Shown: positions 14,967 to 21,616, counted from the first letter of the stretch. The stretch is DNA of 24,707 nucleotides from UBA10449 sp005883585 (GCA_005883585.1 VBFD01000015.1:1-24707); one strand, 5' to 3'. A program made the numbers and translations. Notes: generated from the letters alone by a model not told the origin.

Positions 14967-16082
14967 ATGACGAAGGTACGTCTACTCGTAGGCACCCACA
15001 AAGGCGCGTTCGTCCTGACGTCTGACGAGCGCCGCCAGACCTGGAAGGTCGATGGTCCGCATTTCGCCGGCTGGGACGTCTACCACCTCAAGGGTTCTCC
15101 CGTCGATCCGAACCGGCTTTATGCGGCACAGTCGCGCGGCTGGTTCGGCCAGGTTGTGCAGCGCTCTGACGACGGCGGTGCCACCTGGAACCCGGTGGGC
15201 AACGAGTTCAAATACGAAGGCGACACGCACACGCACAAGTGGTACGACAACTCCGACCACCCTTACGAATTCTTGCGCGTGTGGCACCTGGAGCCGTCGC
15301 TGACCGACCCCGACACCGTGTACGCAGGGGTCGAAGATGCCTCGCTGTTCAAGTCCACGGACGCGGGTAAGACATGGGAGGAGCTTTCGGCCCTGCGCAC
15401 GCACCCGTCCGCCCCCACGTGGGCCCCTGGCGCCGGCGGCCTGTGCCTGCACACGATCATCCTCGACAAGACACACCCCGACCGCATCATCACCGCGATT
15501 TCATCGGCCGGCGCGTTCAGAAGCGACGACGCAGGCAAGAGCTGGCTTCCGATCAACCGCGGTCTGAGGTCCAACTACATTCCCGACCAGGACGCGGAGG
15601 TCGGGCACTGCGTGCACCACGTCGCGATGCACCCGAGCAAGCCCAACGTGCTGTTCATGCAGAAGCACTGGGACGTGATGCGCAGCGACGACGCCGGCGA
15701 CAACTGGCGCGAGGTCAGCGGCAACCTGCCGACGGACTTCGGCTTTGTCATCGACGTGCATTCGCACGAGCCGGAGACCGTCTACGTGGTTCCCATAACG
15801 AGCGACTCAGACCACTTCGTTCCGGAGGGGAAGCTGCGCGTCTACCGCAGCCGCACGGGCGGCAACGAGTGGGAGGCCCTCACGAAGGGACTCCCTCAGA
15901 AGGACTGCTACGTGAACGTGCTCCGCGACGCCATGGCCGTGGACTCGCTCGACTCTTGCGGCGTGTACTTCGGCACCTCGGGCGGCCAGGTGTACGCGTC
16001 GGCCGACGCCGGGGACAGTTGGAAGGCGATCGTTCATGACCTGCCGGCAGTGCTCTCGGTGGAGGGTCAAACCCTGCAGTGA
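14967..16082 (+). CDS. Asp-box (BNR) beta-propeller protein, sialidase/VPS10-like
   Basis: 371 aa with five Asp-box motifs (S-x-D-x-G-x-[TS]-W): RSDDGGATW, STDAGKTW, RSDDAGKSW, RSDDAGDNW and SADAGDSW, spread over the length as in a six- or seven-bladed propeller. The N-terminus VRLLVGTHKGAFVL is the start of blade 1. No signal peptide, so it is probably cytosolic, and no catalytic set of a true sialidase is evident. The ATG at 14967 is chosen over one at 14937 because GGAGGGG precedes it. Its stop overlaps the start of the following MoaD-like gene (GTGA). From memory, close relatives in actinobacteria and Chloroflexota are regularly followed by a MoaD/ThiS protein. Confidence 0.88.
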   Translation: MTKVRLLVGTHKGAFVLTSDERRQTWKVDGPHFAGWDVYHLKGSPVDPNRLYAAQSRGWFGQVVQRSDDGGATWNPVGNEFKYEGDTHTHKWYDNSDHPYEFLRVWHLEPSLTDPDTVYAGVEDASLFKSTDAGKTWEELSALRTHPSAPTWAPGAGGLCLHTIILDKTHPDRIITAISSAGAFRSDDAGKSWLPINRGLRSNYIPDQDAEVGHCVHHVAMHPSKPNVLFMQKHWDVMRSDDAGDNWREVSGNLPTDFGFVIDVHSHEPETVYVVPITSDSDHFVPEGKLRVYRSRTGGNEWEALTKGLPQKDCYVNVLRDAMAVDSLDSCGVYFGTSGGQVYASADAGDSWKAIVHDLPAVLSVEGQTLQ

Positions 16083-16228
16083 TACGGGTCGTGAAGCGGC
16101 GGCCCCTGCTCAGGTTCTACGCGTGCGAGGAGGATCGCTCGGAAGATTCGCCCGACGATCCTCTGCCCGCGGAGGTCGCCGCCGGGCGCGAGCCATACCT
16201 GATCGTGGGCGCGATAGCGGGCGGCTAG
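16079..16228 (+). CDS. internally shortened MoaD/ThiS-family protein
   Basis: 49 aa. It starts IRVV, the usual first strand of the MoaD partner of this propeller family. It then jumps to KRRPLLRFYACEEDRSEDSPDDPLPAEV and ends EPYLIVGAIAGG with the C-terminal Gly-Gly. Relatives I recall are about 90-95 aa, so some 45 residues (strand 2, helix, strand 3) seem missing in frame. The GTG at 16079 overlaps the propeller stop. A complete beta-grasp fold looks impossible, so it may be a decaying gene; the preserved Gly-Gly end and coupling leave open a functional remnant. Antisense to the 3' end of the GHKL gene. Confidence 0.6.
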   Translation: MIRVVKRRPLLRFYACEEDRSEDSPDDPLPAEVAAGREPYLIVGAIAGG

Positions 16229-17660
16229 GCCGCGACCCAATCGCTTTCACCGCGCCCAGCGCGGCCAGGTCGTCGATGGCGGCCATGAAAGGGATGCTGC
16301 CGTGATTCGCGTTCGAGCTCGCGTGTGCGATCTCGTGCAGCAGGACGCGCGCGAAGTGTCGCGGCGAATCCAGCACCGAACGCTTGACGACGATGTTGGG
16401 CGCATCCCACACGCCCTCGGTTTCGTACTGCGCCTCGTCCAGTCGCATGGTCGCGGAGATGCGCACTTCCTGCACCCGCTTCGCATGGTCGCCGGCCAAG
16501 CGCAGCACCTCCGGCAAGATGCTCCAGCTCTTCCGCTCCGCCGCGTTCAGCCTGGATGGATCGACGAAGTCGAAATGGAACGACTCGTTCCAGACCCTTA
16601 TGAAGGCGCTCAGGTCGAGGATCGGCTTGCCGTTGAGGTCGCGGAGGTCTGAGAGGCGCGCGGCGAGTCGGTCGGGAATCCACTGGATCTTGTATCCGTC
16701 GGTTCGCGCCTCTTGAATCGTCGCGCCCATGTAGAGCAGCTGCCGTGAGGTGACGAAGATGGACTTAGCCTGCGTGGCGAGGATGCGAACCGCCTGCTCC
16801 TGGACGTCGAGCCAGGTGATCTCATCGTGGTTGGTGCCGGCCTGAATCTTGGTCAGGTCGGCGGCGAGCTGATCGGCGACCGCCGCTGACTTGCTCTTGA
16901 GCAGGATCGATTTGACACGGTCCTGGTACGCCGTGCGCCCGACATTGCTTCGTTCGCGGTTCAGCGCCTTCTGCAGCTGGGCCGTGGTCGAGGTGATGTT
17001 GTACGAGAAAAGGAACTGCTCCTCGGTGGCCACACGCACGCCCTTGACGTAAACGCGGGCCGGCTCGTCGGGGCGCCGCCGCAGGATCGCGCCCAGGTCG
17101 GTGCGCTCGAGCTCTTCGTCACCTGCGAAACGAAGGAAGTAGTCCTTGGCGGCGGCCACATCCGAGTCGCGGAGGCCGCGAAGCGCGAAATCGGTGCCCT
17201 TGCGTTTTGGTTCGGACGGCGCGGAAACAGCGGCATGCAGGGTTTTGACGTCGGCGAAGTTGCTCTTGGCCGCTCGCTGCAGAGTGATGTCTGCGTGGGG
17301 GCTGCGAACCATAACCTCGATGCCGCGACGGTGGAACGTCGCCAGCGCGTCCTTGAGGCCGACGCCGAACTTCCCGACCACGAGGTCCGGCTGGCGGCGC
17401 TTTTCCGGATTCTCGTTCTGCGTCAGGTGCTGGTAGCGGAGGCCGCGCCCGAAATCGATCACGTGCCATCCGTCGCGCCGCTTGACGATCTCGGGTTCGG
17501 CGGTGCCGGTGAGCGCACTCTCGTCGATGGCGTTGGCGATCACCTCGCGGATCGCCTCGGGCACGTCCCAGTGATCGAGGATCTTCTCGACGTTCAGGTC
17601 GAAGAGGGACGGCGCCTTCTTGGAGGTTTTCAGGTGCCCATGATCCGCGTCCGGCGTCAC
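16110..17660 (-). CDS. GHKL-type ATPase fused to a C-terminal HExxH metallopeptidase domain
   Basis: 516 aa from the GTG at 17660 (a TTG at 17720 would overlap the SDR gene). The N-terminal Bergerat fold has the N-box EVIANAIDES (about 39-48), G1 box DFGRGL (69-74) and GKFGVGLKDALATF (96-109). A long helical middle includes NRERSNVGRTAYQDRVKSILLKSK. The C-terminal part has LLHEIAHASSNANHGSIPFMAAIDDL, with HEIAH at 442-446 and a second H-G...F, as in SprT/Spartan-like zinc proteases. The last 45 residues are Arg/Pro-rich and antisense to the MoaD-like gene, so they may be read-through after loss of the native end. The function is unknown: ATP-gated protein or DNA-protein-complex processing is an inference. 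It follows the SDR gene by 16 bp. Confidence 0.75.
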   Translation of the reverse strand: MTPDADHGHLKTSKKAPSLFDLNVEKILDHWDVPEAIREVIANAIDESALTGTAEPEIVKRRDGWHVIDFGRGLRYQHLTQNENPEKRRQPDLVVGKFGVGLKDALATFHRRGIEVMVRSPHADITLQRAAKSNFADVKTLHAAVSAPSEPKRKGTDFALRGLRDSDVAAAKDYFLRFAGDEELERTDLGAILRRRPDEPARVYVKGVRVATEEQFLFSYNITSTTAQLQKALNRERSNVGRTAYQDRVKSILLKSKSAAVADQLAADLTKIQAGTNHDEITWLDVQEQAVRILATQAKSIFVTSRQLLYMGATIQEARTDGYKIQWIPDRLAARLSDLRDLNGKPILDLSAFIRVWNESFHFDFVDPSRLNAAERKSWSILPEVLRLAGDHAKRVQEVRISATMRLDEAQYETEGVWDAPNIVVKRSVLDSPRHFARVLLHEIAHASSNANHGSIPFMAAIDDLAALGAVKAIGSRPSRPLSRPRSGMARARRRPPRAEDRRANLPSDPPRTRRT

Positions 17661-17676
17661 GGAATCAACGGCCCGG

Positions 17677-18318
17677 TCACAGAGGAATCGGCGTGCCGGT
17701 GAGCTCTTCACAGGCCGCAAGCAGTCGGTCCTGGATTGTCGCGTCTGAAGCTACTGGATGGATGCTTTGGCGCTTCTTGTGATAGAAGTACGCGCCACTC
17801 ACCATCGCGGCCGCGTCCTGACTGACCGCGAGCCACACCTGCGTTTCGGATCCTTGTTCGAGATCGTCCGGCGCGCCCCGCCCGCCCATCTTCGTGGCGA
17901 CCCAACCCGGGTCGACGGCATTGGACCGCACGTCCGGCCATCGCCGCGCCATCGCAAAGGCCAGCAGGACGTCTATCAGCGCGGTAAGCAGGTAAGGGGC
18001 GAGCACGTTGATGGCAAAGATGTGCTCGAGCCCATCGACCGTCTCGATTCTCCGCTCGCGGTCACCGACTCCGGCGTTGTGAATAACTGCGTCGAACGGC
18101 CCCAAACGGTTGGCCTGTTCGGCAAGCGCACGAGTTTCCGCGATGCTGGCGAGGTCGCCGACGACCACACCTCGGGCCTTCGGCGCCGCGGTCTGCGCGT
18201 CGCGGGCACGACCCGAGTTGCGGCCGTGGAGGACTACCTCGTGACCGGCGGCGAGCAATCGCTGAGCGGCCATCAGACCGAGACCGTCGGATGACCCGGT
18301 GACCAGTACCTTGCTCAT
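17677..18318 (-). CDS. short-chain dehydrogenase lacking the catalytic segment
   Basis: 213 aa. The Rossmann start KVLVTGSSDGLG, the loop VVVGDLAS, HNAGVG and NVLAPYLLTAL are normal for a classical SDR. The next residues go straight to DVLLAFAMARRWPDVRSNAVDPGWVATKMGG, which in SDRs comes after the Ser and YxxxK active site. About 45 residues, with the catalytic Ser, Tyr and Lys, are absent while the frame is intact. The C-terminal PDDLEQGSETQVWLAVS and SGAYFYHKK are as in relatives annotated as SDR-family NAD(P)-binding proteins. It may bind NAD(P)H but should not be an active dehydrogenase. ATG at 18318; overlaps nothing upstream, and is divergent from the DUF1801 gene. Confidence 0.85.
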   Translation of the reverse strand: MSKVLVTGSSDGLGLMAAQRLLAAGHEVVLHGRNSGRARDAQTAAPKARGVVVGDLASIAETRALAEQANRLGPFDAVIHNAGVGDRERRIETVDGLEHIFAINVLAPYLLTALIDVLLAFAMARRWPDVRSNAVDPGWVATKMGGRGAPDDLEQGSETQVWLAVSQDAAAMVSGAYFYHKKRQSIHPVASDATIQDRLLAACEELTGTPIPL

Positions 18319-18332
18319 GGACCGACAATAGG

Positions 18333-18689
18333 GTGAAGTTGGCACCGCGAGAGATCGACGAATACCTGGCGTCCCTCGACGAGCCGAAGCGGACGACGCT
18401 ACAGACCCTGCGCCAGACCATCCTCAGCGTCATCCCTGACGCCGAGGAGTGCATCTCGTACGGCATGCCCGCCTTTCGACTGGACGGCAAGGTGATCGCC
18501 GGCTTCGCTGCCTTCAAGAACCACCTCGCCTACCTCCCCCATAGCGGATCGGTGCTTGGGGAGCTGTCCGGTGATCTGGCGGGCTATGAAAGCACGCCGG
18601 GGTCGTTGCACTTTCCGATCGACAAGCCACTTCCGAAAGCGCTGGTCAAGAAGCTCATCGCCACTCGATTGAAGGATGTCCGACGGTAG
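18333..18689 (+). CDS. DUF1801 / YdhG-like protein
   Basis: 118 aa. IDEYLASLDEPKRTTLQTLRQTILSVIPDAEECISYGMPAFRLDGKVIAGFAAFKNHLAYLPHSGSVL is the standard YdhG-like/DUF1801 signature, with SYGMPAF and AAFKNHL most diagnostic. The C-terminus SLHFPIDKPLPKALVKKLIATRLKD is also typical. The fold is SufE/YdhG-like; members were proposed as frataxin-like iron chaperones, but the role is unproven. The start is a GTG only 14 bp from the divergent SDR start, so the two share one very short promoter region. Followed after 8 bp by the DinB-like gene. Confidence 0.9.
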   Translation: MKLAPREIDEYLASLDEPKRTTLQTLRQTILSVIPDAEECISYGMPAFRLDGKVIAGFAAFKNHLAYLPHSGSVLGELSGDLAGYESTPGSLHFPIDKPLPKALVKKLIATRLKDVRR

Positions 18690-18697
18690 GCGATTTG

Positions 18698-19243
18698 ATG
18701 GCGGCGCACCTGCGTTCTCTTGGCGAGTCGCTCTTGCGCATCTACAAGCTCACACACCAACGCTTGTTGAGCGCGGGGGAAGAGCTGTCAGCCGAGCAAT
18801 TTGCGTGGAGCGCGGGTCCAAGCCTCCACTCGGTCGCCTGGCAGCTGTGGCACGCAGCGCGCTGGGACGACGTTTTCGCGTCCTACTTTCACAGAGCATT
18901 GGCCAAGGATCCTCGCGCGCAGGTATGGGAGAGGGAGTCGCTGGCGGAGCGGTGGTCGCTCACTCCCGGCTCGATGGGGCGGCGCGATACAGGAACAGAG
19001 ATGTCGGACGACGCGGCGGAAGAGATGCGGTTCCCGGTTCAGAAGGAAGTCGTCGAATACGCCAGACTCGCCTTCGCGTACGCCGAGGAGGCGATCAAGC
19101 TCATAACGGATGAGGAGCTGCTGGCCGTCCCGAGGGTTGAGCCGGATGGCGACACAAAACTAGACAACGTCCTCATCTACCTCGAGCACCTGAGCCGCCA
19201 CCTCGGGATGATCGAGTCGATTCGGGGGCTCCAGAAACGATGA
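18698..19243 (+). CDS. DinB-like four-helix metalloprotein
   Basis: 181 aa (ATG at 18698; a TTG at 18695 is equally possible). Four-helix bundle pattern of the DinB/YfiT superfamily, with metal-ligand His in SLHSVAWQLWHAARWDDVF near residue 50 and a final His in EHLSRHLGMIESIRG. Members bind a divalent metal and include thiol-dependent transferases; this one cannot be assigned a substrate. The start of the next gene overlaps its stop as ATGA, so DUF1801, DinB-like and membrane protein genes probably form an operon. Confidence 0.85.
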   Translation: MAAHLRSLGESLLRIYKLTHQRLLSAGEELSAEQFAWSAGPSLHSVAWQLWHAARWDDVFASYFHRALAKDPRAQVWERESLAERWSLTPGSMGRRDTGTEMSDDAAEEMRFPVQKEVVEYARLAFAYAEEAIKLITDEELLAVPRVEPDGDTKLDNVLIYLEHLSRHLGMIESIRGLQKR

Positions 19244-19764
19244 AGGACATCGAGTCGCGTTGGTGGGATCGCTTGATCAACGCGTTGGTGCCTGTCGCCT
19301 TTGTGGCGGCCATGATCTCGTACGCGTTCCCATTCGGGGTTCTAGTTGGCTACCCCTCATACAGCGAATCCGGCTTCCTGGCTTTCTTCGGCGGCTTTTT
19401 CGTCTTGACGGTGGCGCCTCTGGATCCGTTCTTCTGGGTCTTCTCGCTTCCGTTGATTGCCGCTGTCGTCGGACTCATCTATCAGCGCCGGCCCGGATGG
19501 ATGGGGTCCTTGGGCGCGCTCATCTGCGGACTTGTAGGCCTTTTCTGTTTGGGATCTGCTTACGTCTTGGAACCTTCCAAGCCTTTTGCCTATGGCTACT
19601 TCGCGGTTGAGGCCAGCTTCCTGATCGCGGCCGTGGCATCCGCCGTTCGATTGATCCGCCTACGCCGCAACCAGGCGATGTGGGATGCGAAGCCCGAGCC
19701 ACGAGATGAGCCAGCGGCCTCGGCCCAACAGCAGCTACTTTCGCGATACCGCGACAAGTCGTAG
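19240..19764 (+). CDS. four-helix membrane protein of unknown function
   Basis: 174 aa. Hydrophobic segments at about 12-35, 45-62, 66-82 and 88-140 (the last covering two helices, GSLGALICGLVGLFCLGSAYVL and AVEASFLIAAVASAVRLI). A basic RLRRNQ stretch and an acidic/Gln-rich tail (PEPRDEPAASAQQQ) follow, so the C-terminus is probably cytosolic. No family recognised. Translationally coupled to the DinB-like gene. Confidence 0.75.
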   Translation: MKDIESRWWDRLINALVPVAFVAAMISYAFPFGVLVGYPSYSESGFLAFFGGFFVLTVAPLDPFFWVFSLPLIAAVVGLIYQRRPGWMGSLGALICGLVGLFCLGSAYVLEPSKPFAYGYFAVEASFLIAAVASAVRLIRLRRNQAMWDAKPEPRDEPAASAQQQLLSRYRDKS

Positions 19765-19804
19765 CCCAAGCGGGACGCTATTCGAACCATCTTGACGAAC
19801 TCGG

Positions 19805-20275
19805 TCACCTCGCAGAGCGTCGTCCTCGGCGTCCACCACCGGGCAGCGCGAAAGGGTCGACTACATCCACATCTGCGTATCGGCTGAGGCCCAGGTCGCG
19901 GCTGTAAATGCGCCGTACGCCGTACTGCCTCATGAGCGTAATGAGGTGAGCGTCGGGCACGTCGTTTCCGCGCGCCTGGTCGCGGCCCGTTTGACGGAAC
20001 AGCTCCCAGAATCCGTCCGCCTCGCCTGGTGTACGCACGTGCGGCCGCTGGAGAAGGGCTTCGGCGTTGGCGGTCGCGTCGCGTGCGCTAAGGGGCTTCG
20101 GGAGGATCGCCGGGTGAGTAACGATGCGCAGATATCCCAATACAACCGGCCAGAACAAATACAGAAGGTCGGGTCCAGCTGCCAGCCGCGTGACCAGCTG
20201 TATGGCCTGCGGGTAGACAGGATCGCTCTGATTGCTTGCGTAGACGAGGATGTTGGCGTCGACGGTTGCGCTCAT
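19805..20275 (-). CDS. vapC: PIN-domain toxin (VapC family)
   Basis: 156-aa PIN-domain ribonuclease toxin. Acidic residues typical of the fold: Asp6 in TVDANILVYAS, Glu91 in DGFWELF, Asp105/Asp108 in GNDVPDAHL and Asp127 in YSRDLGL. The block LLYLFWPVVLGYLRIVTHPAI is shared with a VapC subgroup annotated as TA system VapC. The C-terminal tail GGGRRGRRSAR is basic. The ATG overlaps the antitoxin stop (ATGA). The target RNA cannot be read, but family members cleave tRNA or rRNA. It sits just inside the tRNA-like repeat at 20544, consistent with arrival on a mobile element. Confidence 0.9.
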   Translation of the reverse strand: MSATVDANILVYASNQSDPVYPQAIQLVTRLAAGPDLLYLFWPVVLGYLRIVTHPAILPKPLSARDATANAEALLQRPHVRTPGEADGFWELFRQTGRDQARGNDVPDAHLITLMRQYGVRRIYSRDLGLSRYADVDVVDPFALPGGGRRGRRSAR

Positions 20276-20511
20276 TCGCGCACGTCGAATAGGGCCCTCA
20301 CCGCCTCCTTGTCTTCGAGGTCAGCCAAAGGCCGGCCCAAATCCTTGGCGATCCACGTCAGGCCACCGGGATTCCGAGGGCGTCCGGCCTGTTCCCTTAG
20401 AGACGAGGCCAGCAGCTCGGAAGCGACCTGGCCCATGCTCTTGCCCGCGCCCTTGCTCCGGCGCTTGAGCTCCTTCACGACCGTAGGATCGAGATCGATC
20501 GTGGTGCGCAT
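20272..20511 (-). CDS. vapB: ribbon-helix-helix antitoxin (VapB family)
   Basis: 79 aa. MRTTIDLDPTVVKELKRRSKGAGKSMGQVASELLASSL is a ribbon-helix-helix DNA-binding domain; the C-terminal part (GGLTWIAKDLGRPLADLEDKEAVRALFD) would wrap and inhibit the toxin. The ATG at 20511 is preferred, since the longer reading to 20574 crosses the operator and the tRNA-like repeat. The first base of the gene lies in the dyad at 20511-20540. Confidence 0.88.
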   Translation of the reverse strand: MRTTIDLDPTVVKELKRRSKGAGKSMGQVASELLASSLREQAGRPRNPGGLTWIAKDLGRPLADLEDKEAVRALFDVRE

Positions 20512-20540
20512 GATGCGTGATGTTACCATCGCACGCATCA
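20511..20540. promoter_or_regulatory. VapB operator dyad
   Basis: TGATGCGT (20511-20518) and ACGCATCA (20533-20540) are perfect inverted arms, with inner arms GATG (20519-20522) and CATC (20527-20530). The dyad touches the antitoxin start codon, as expected for an autorepressor site. Confidence 0.7.
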
Positions 20541-20543
20541 GAT

Positions 20544-20566
20544 GAAGTAGCCCCGGCGGGATTCGA
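20544..20566 (-). repeat. partial copy of the tRNA-Glu 3' end (att-like), copy 1
   Basis: 23 bp identical to 21569-21591 (tRNA-Glu acceptor and T-arm 3' strand plus 4 bp of flank). It then diverges before the T-loop end. A lone tRNA 3' end far from any complete tRNA is the usual footprint of an integrase attachment site. Confidence 0.75.
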
Positions 20567-20617
20567 GGCGACACCTACGAAACCGCGGCTCAGGTTCTCA
20601 TGAACTTGCTGCAAGGG

Positions 20618-20895
20618 TCAGACCGGGGTTGTTGAGCCTCCCAAGACCTCGCGGATCGGCTCCGCAGCCACGAATCTGACTGCACGCGCCGGTGCCAGCC
20701 CGGCGGCCATCGCCTGAATGACGTTCGCGGCCGCGGCGAAGGTGTGCTCAGCTCCATTGTCGTCGCCCATCGCATATAGAGCCCTGCCGAGGGCCGCCTG
20801 CGCATGCCAGCGCACTGAAGGGCTCCTAAGCCGATCCGACTGCTCGACGGCGAGGCGCAGCTCGGGCATCGCGTCTGGCCCTATTACGCCATCAA
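20618..20895 (-). pseudogene. C-terminal remnant of a TPR/AAA regulatory protein
   Basis: About 85-90 codons ending at 20618: MPELRLAVEQSDRLRSPSVRWHAQAALGRALYAMGDDNGAEHTFAAAANVIQAMAAGLAPARAVRFVAAEPIREVL. This resembles the last TPR and tail of large actinobacterial proteins with AAA/adenylate-cyclase and TPR domains. The frame continues upstream into the end of the globin gene without a start of its own, so it looks like a fragment joined by a deletion, not an independent gene. An internal ATG at 20869 makes a small ORF formally possible. Confidence 0.55.
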
Positions 20896-21306
20896 AGCGG
20901 GCGCAGGTCGGAACTCGTCTGGAAGTGGTGTTCCAACCTCACTCGAATCCACCTCGACAATGTCCGACTTCAGAGGGCCAAGGATCGCCAAGAGCTCGTC
21001 TTGTTCGGCGCTGGGGACCTTGAATTGATTCAGCGTCGCGACAAGATCCTCGACCAGGGCACTGAACTCACCTTTGGTGACCTTCATCCCGGCATGTGCT
21101 TCCTTCATGCTCCGTCCGTTATATCGACAAGGACCGCCCGTAGCTTCGCAGACCTGGTCGATGAGCATCTTTGTCAATCGCGCAAGGTCCGTCCTCGCGA
21201 ACTTCAGGTTTATCCGGTCGTCTCCGGCCACCCGGTCCCTGAAGTCTTCGACGACCGCTGTGACCGCGCCGATTCCACCAAGTCGCTCGAACAGCGTCCG
21301 TTCCAT
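20884..21306 (-). CDS. group I-like truncated hemoglobin
   Basis: 140 aa. TLFERLGGIGAVTAVVEDFRDRVAGDDRINLKFARTDLARLTKMLIDQVCEATGG..YNGRSMKEAHAGMKVTKGEFSALVEDLVATL follows the trHb 2-on-2 pattern. The proximal (F8) His is His71 in KEAHAG. Phe36 in KFARTD corresponds to CD1. At the B10 position, Tyr in M. tuberculosis trHbN (DFYVRV), there is Arg23 (DFRDRV). Roles in the family are O2/NO binding or detoxification. GGGGGAGGAG precedes the ATG at 21306, so I reject the longer start at 21324. It lies between the tRNA-like repeats, possibly as element cargo. Confidence 0.92.
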   Translation of the reverse strand: MERTLFERLGGIGAVTAVVEDFRDRVAGDDRINLKFARTDLARLTKMLIDQVCEATGGPCRYNGRSMKEAHAGMKVTKGEFSALVEDLVATLNQFKVPSAEQDELLAILGPLKSDIVEVDSSEVGTPLPDEFRPAPALMA

Positions 21307-21372
21307 GGCTCCTCCCCCGTGCAATCCTGTTTCTGGAGCTCGGTGCCTCCCGCGGCATCGCCGTCGCCTCGA

Positions 21373-21400
21373 CTATTAGCAGTGCGTGCCACTGTGTCAA
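21373..21400 (-). promoter_or_regulatory. housekeeping promoter of the globin gene with dyad in the spacer
   Basis: Minus strand: TTGACA (21400-21395), 16-bp spacer, TAATAG (21378-21373), about 65 bp before the ATG. The spacer holds a perfect CAGTG/CACTG inverted repeat (21380-21394) well placed for a repressor. Confidence 0.65.
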
Positions 21401-21478
21401 TAGCCGAATTAGCGCTCGCATCCACATCCGTCGCCAAACCCAATGGCTAGCAGCTCATGTCCCGGGGTGGCGGGCAGG

Positions 21479-21516
21479 AGTAGCCCCGGCGGGATTCGAA
21501 CCCGCGATCTCAGCCT
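21479..21516 (-). repeat. partial copy of the tRNA-Glu 3' half, copy 2
   Basis: 38 bp matching 21571-21608 with one mismatch (A at 21507 against G at 21599). It covers the acceptor 3' strand, T-arm and part of the anticodon 3' strand of tRNA-Glu, then diverges. It cannot fold as a tRNA, because the 5' half is absent. Confidence 0.8.
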
Positions 21517-21550
21517 CGCCGGGCGCGCGCAGGGCGCATTTTCCTAAGAC

Positions 21551-21616
21551 CCCTCTCAAGGCTGAGAAGAAGTAGCCCCGGCGGGATTCGAACCCGCGGT
21601 CTCAGCCTTGAGAGGG
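21551..21616. repeat. 17-bp inverted repeat involving the tRNA-Glu anticodon arm
   Basis: 21551-21567 is the perfect reverse complement of 21600-21616, the anticodon arm of tRNA-Glu. The inverted copy lies just past the tRNA 3' end (trailer side). The arm is itself nearly palindromic, which may have favoured the rearrangement. Confidence 0.65.

Noticed and set aside
21479..21572. A second tRNA-Glu gene
   Set aside because: Only the 3' half matches; the sequence diverges in the anticodon arm and no 5' half or acceptor 5' strand is present.
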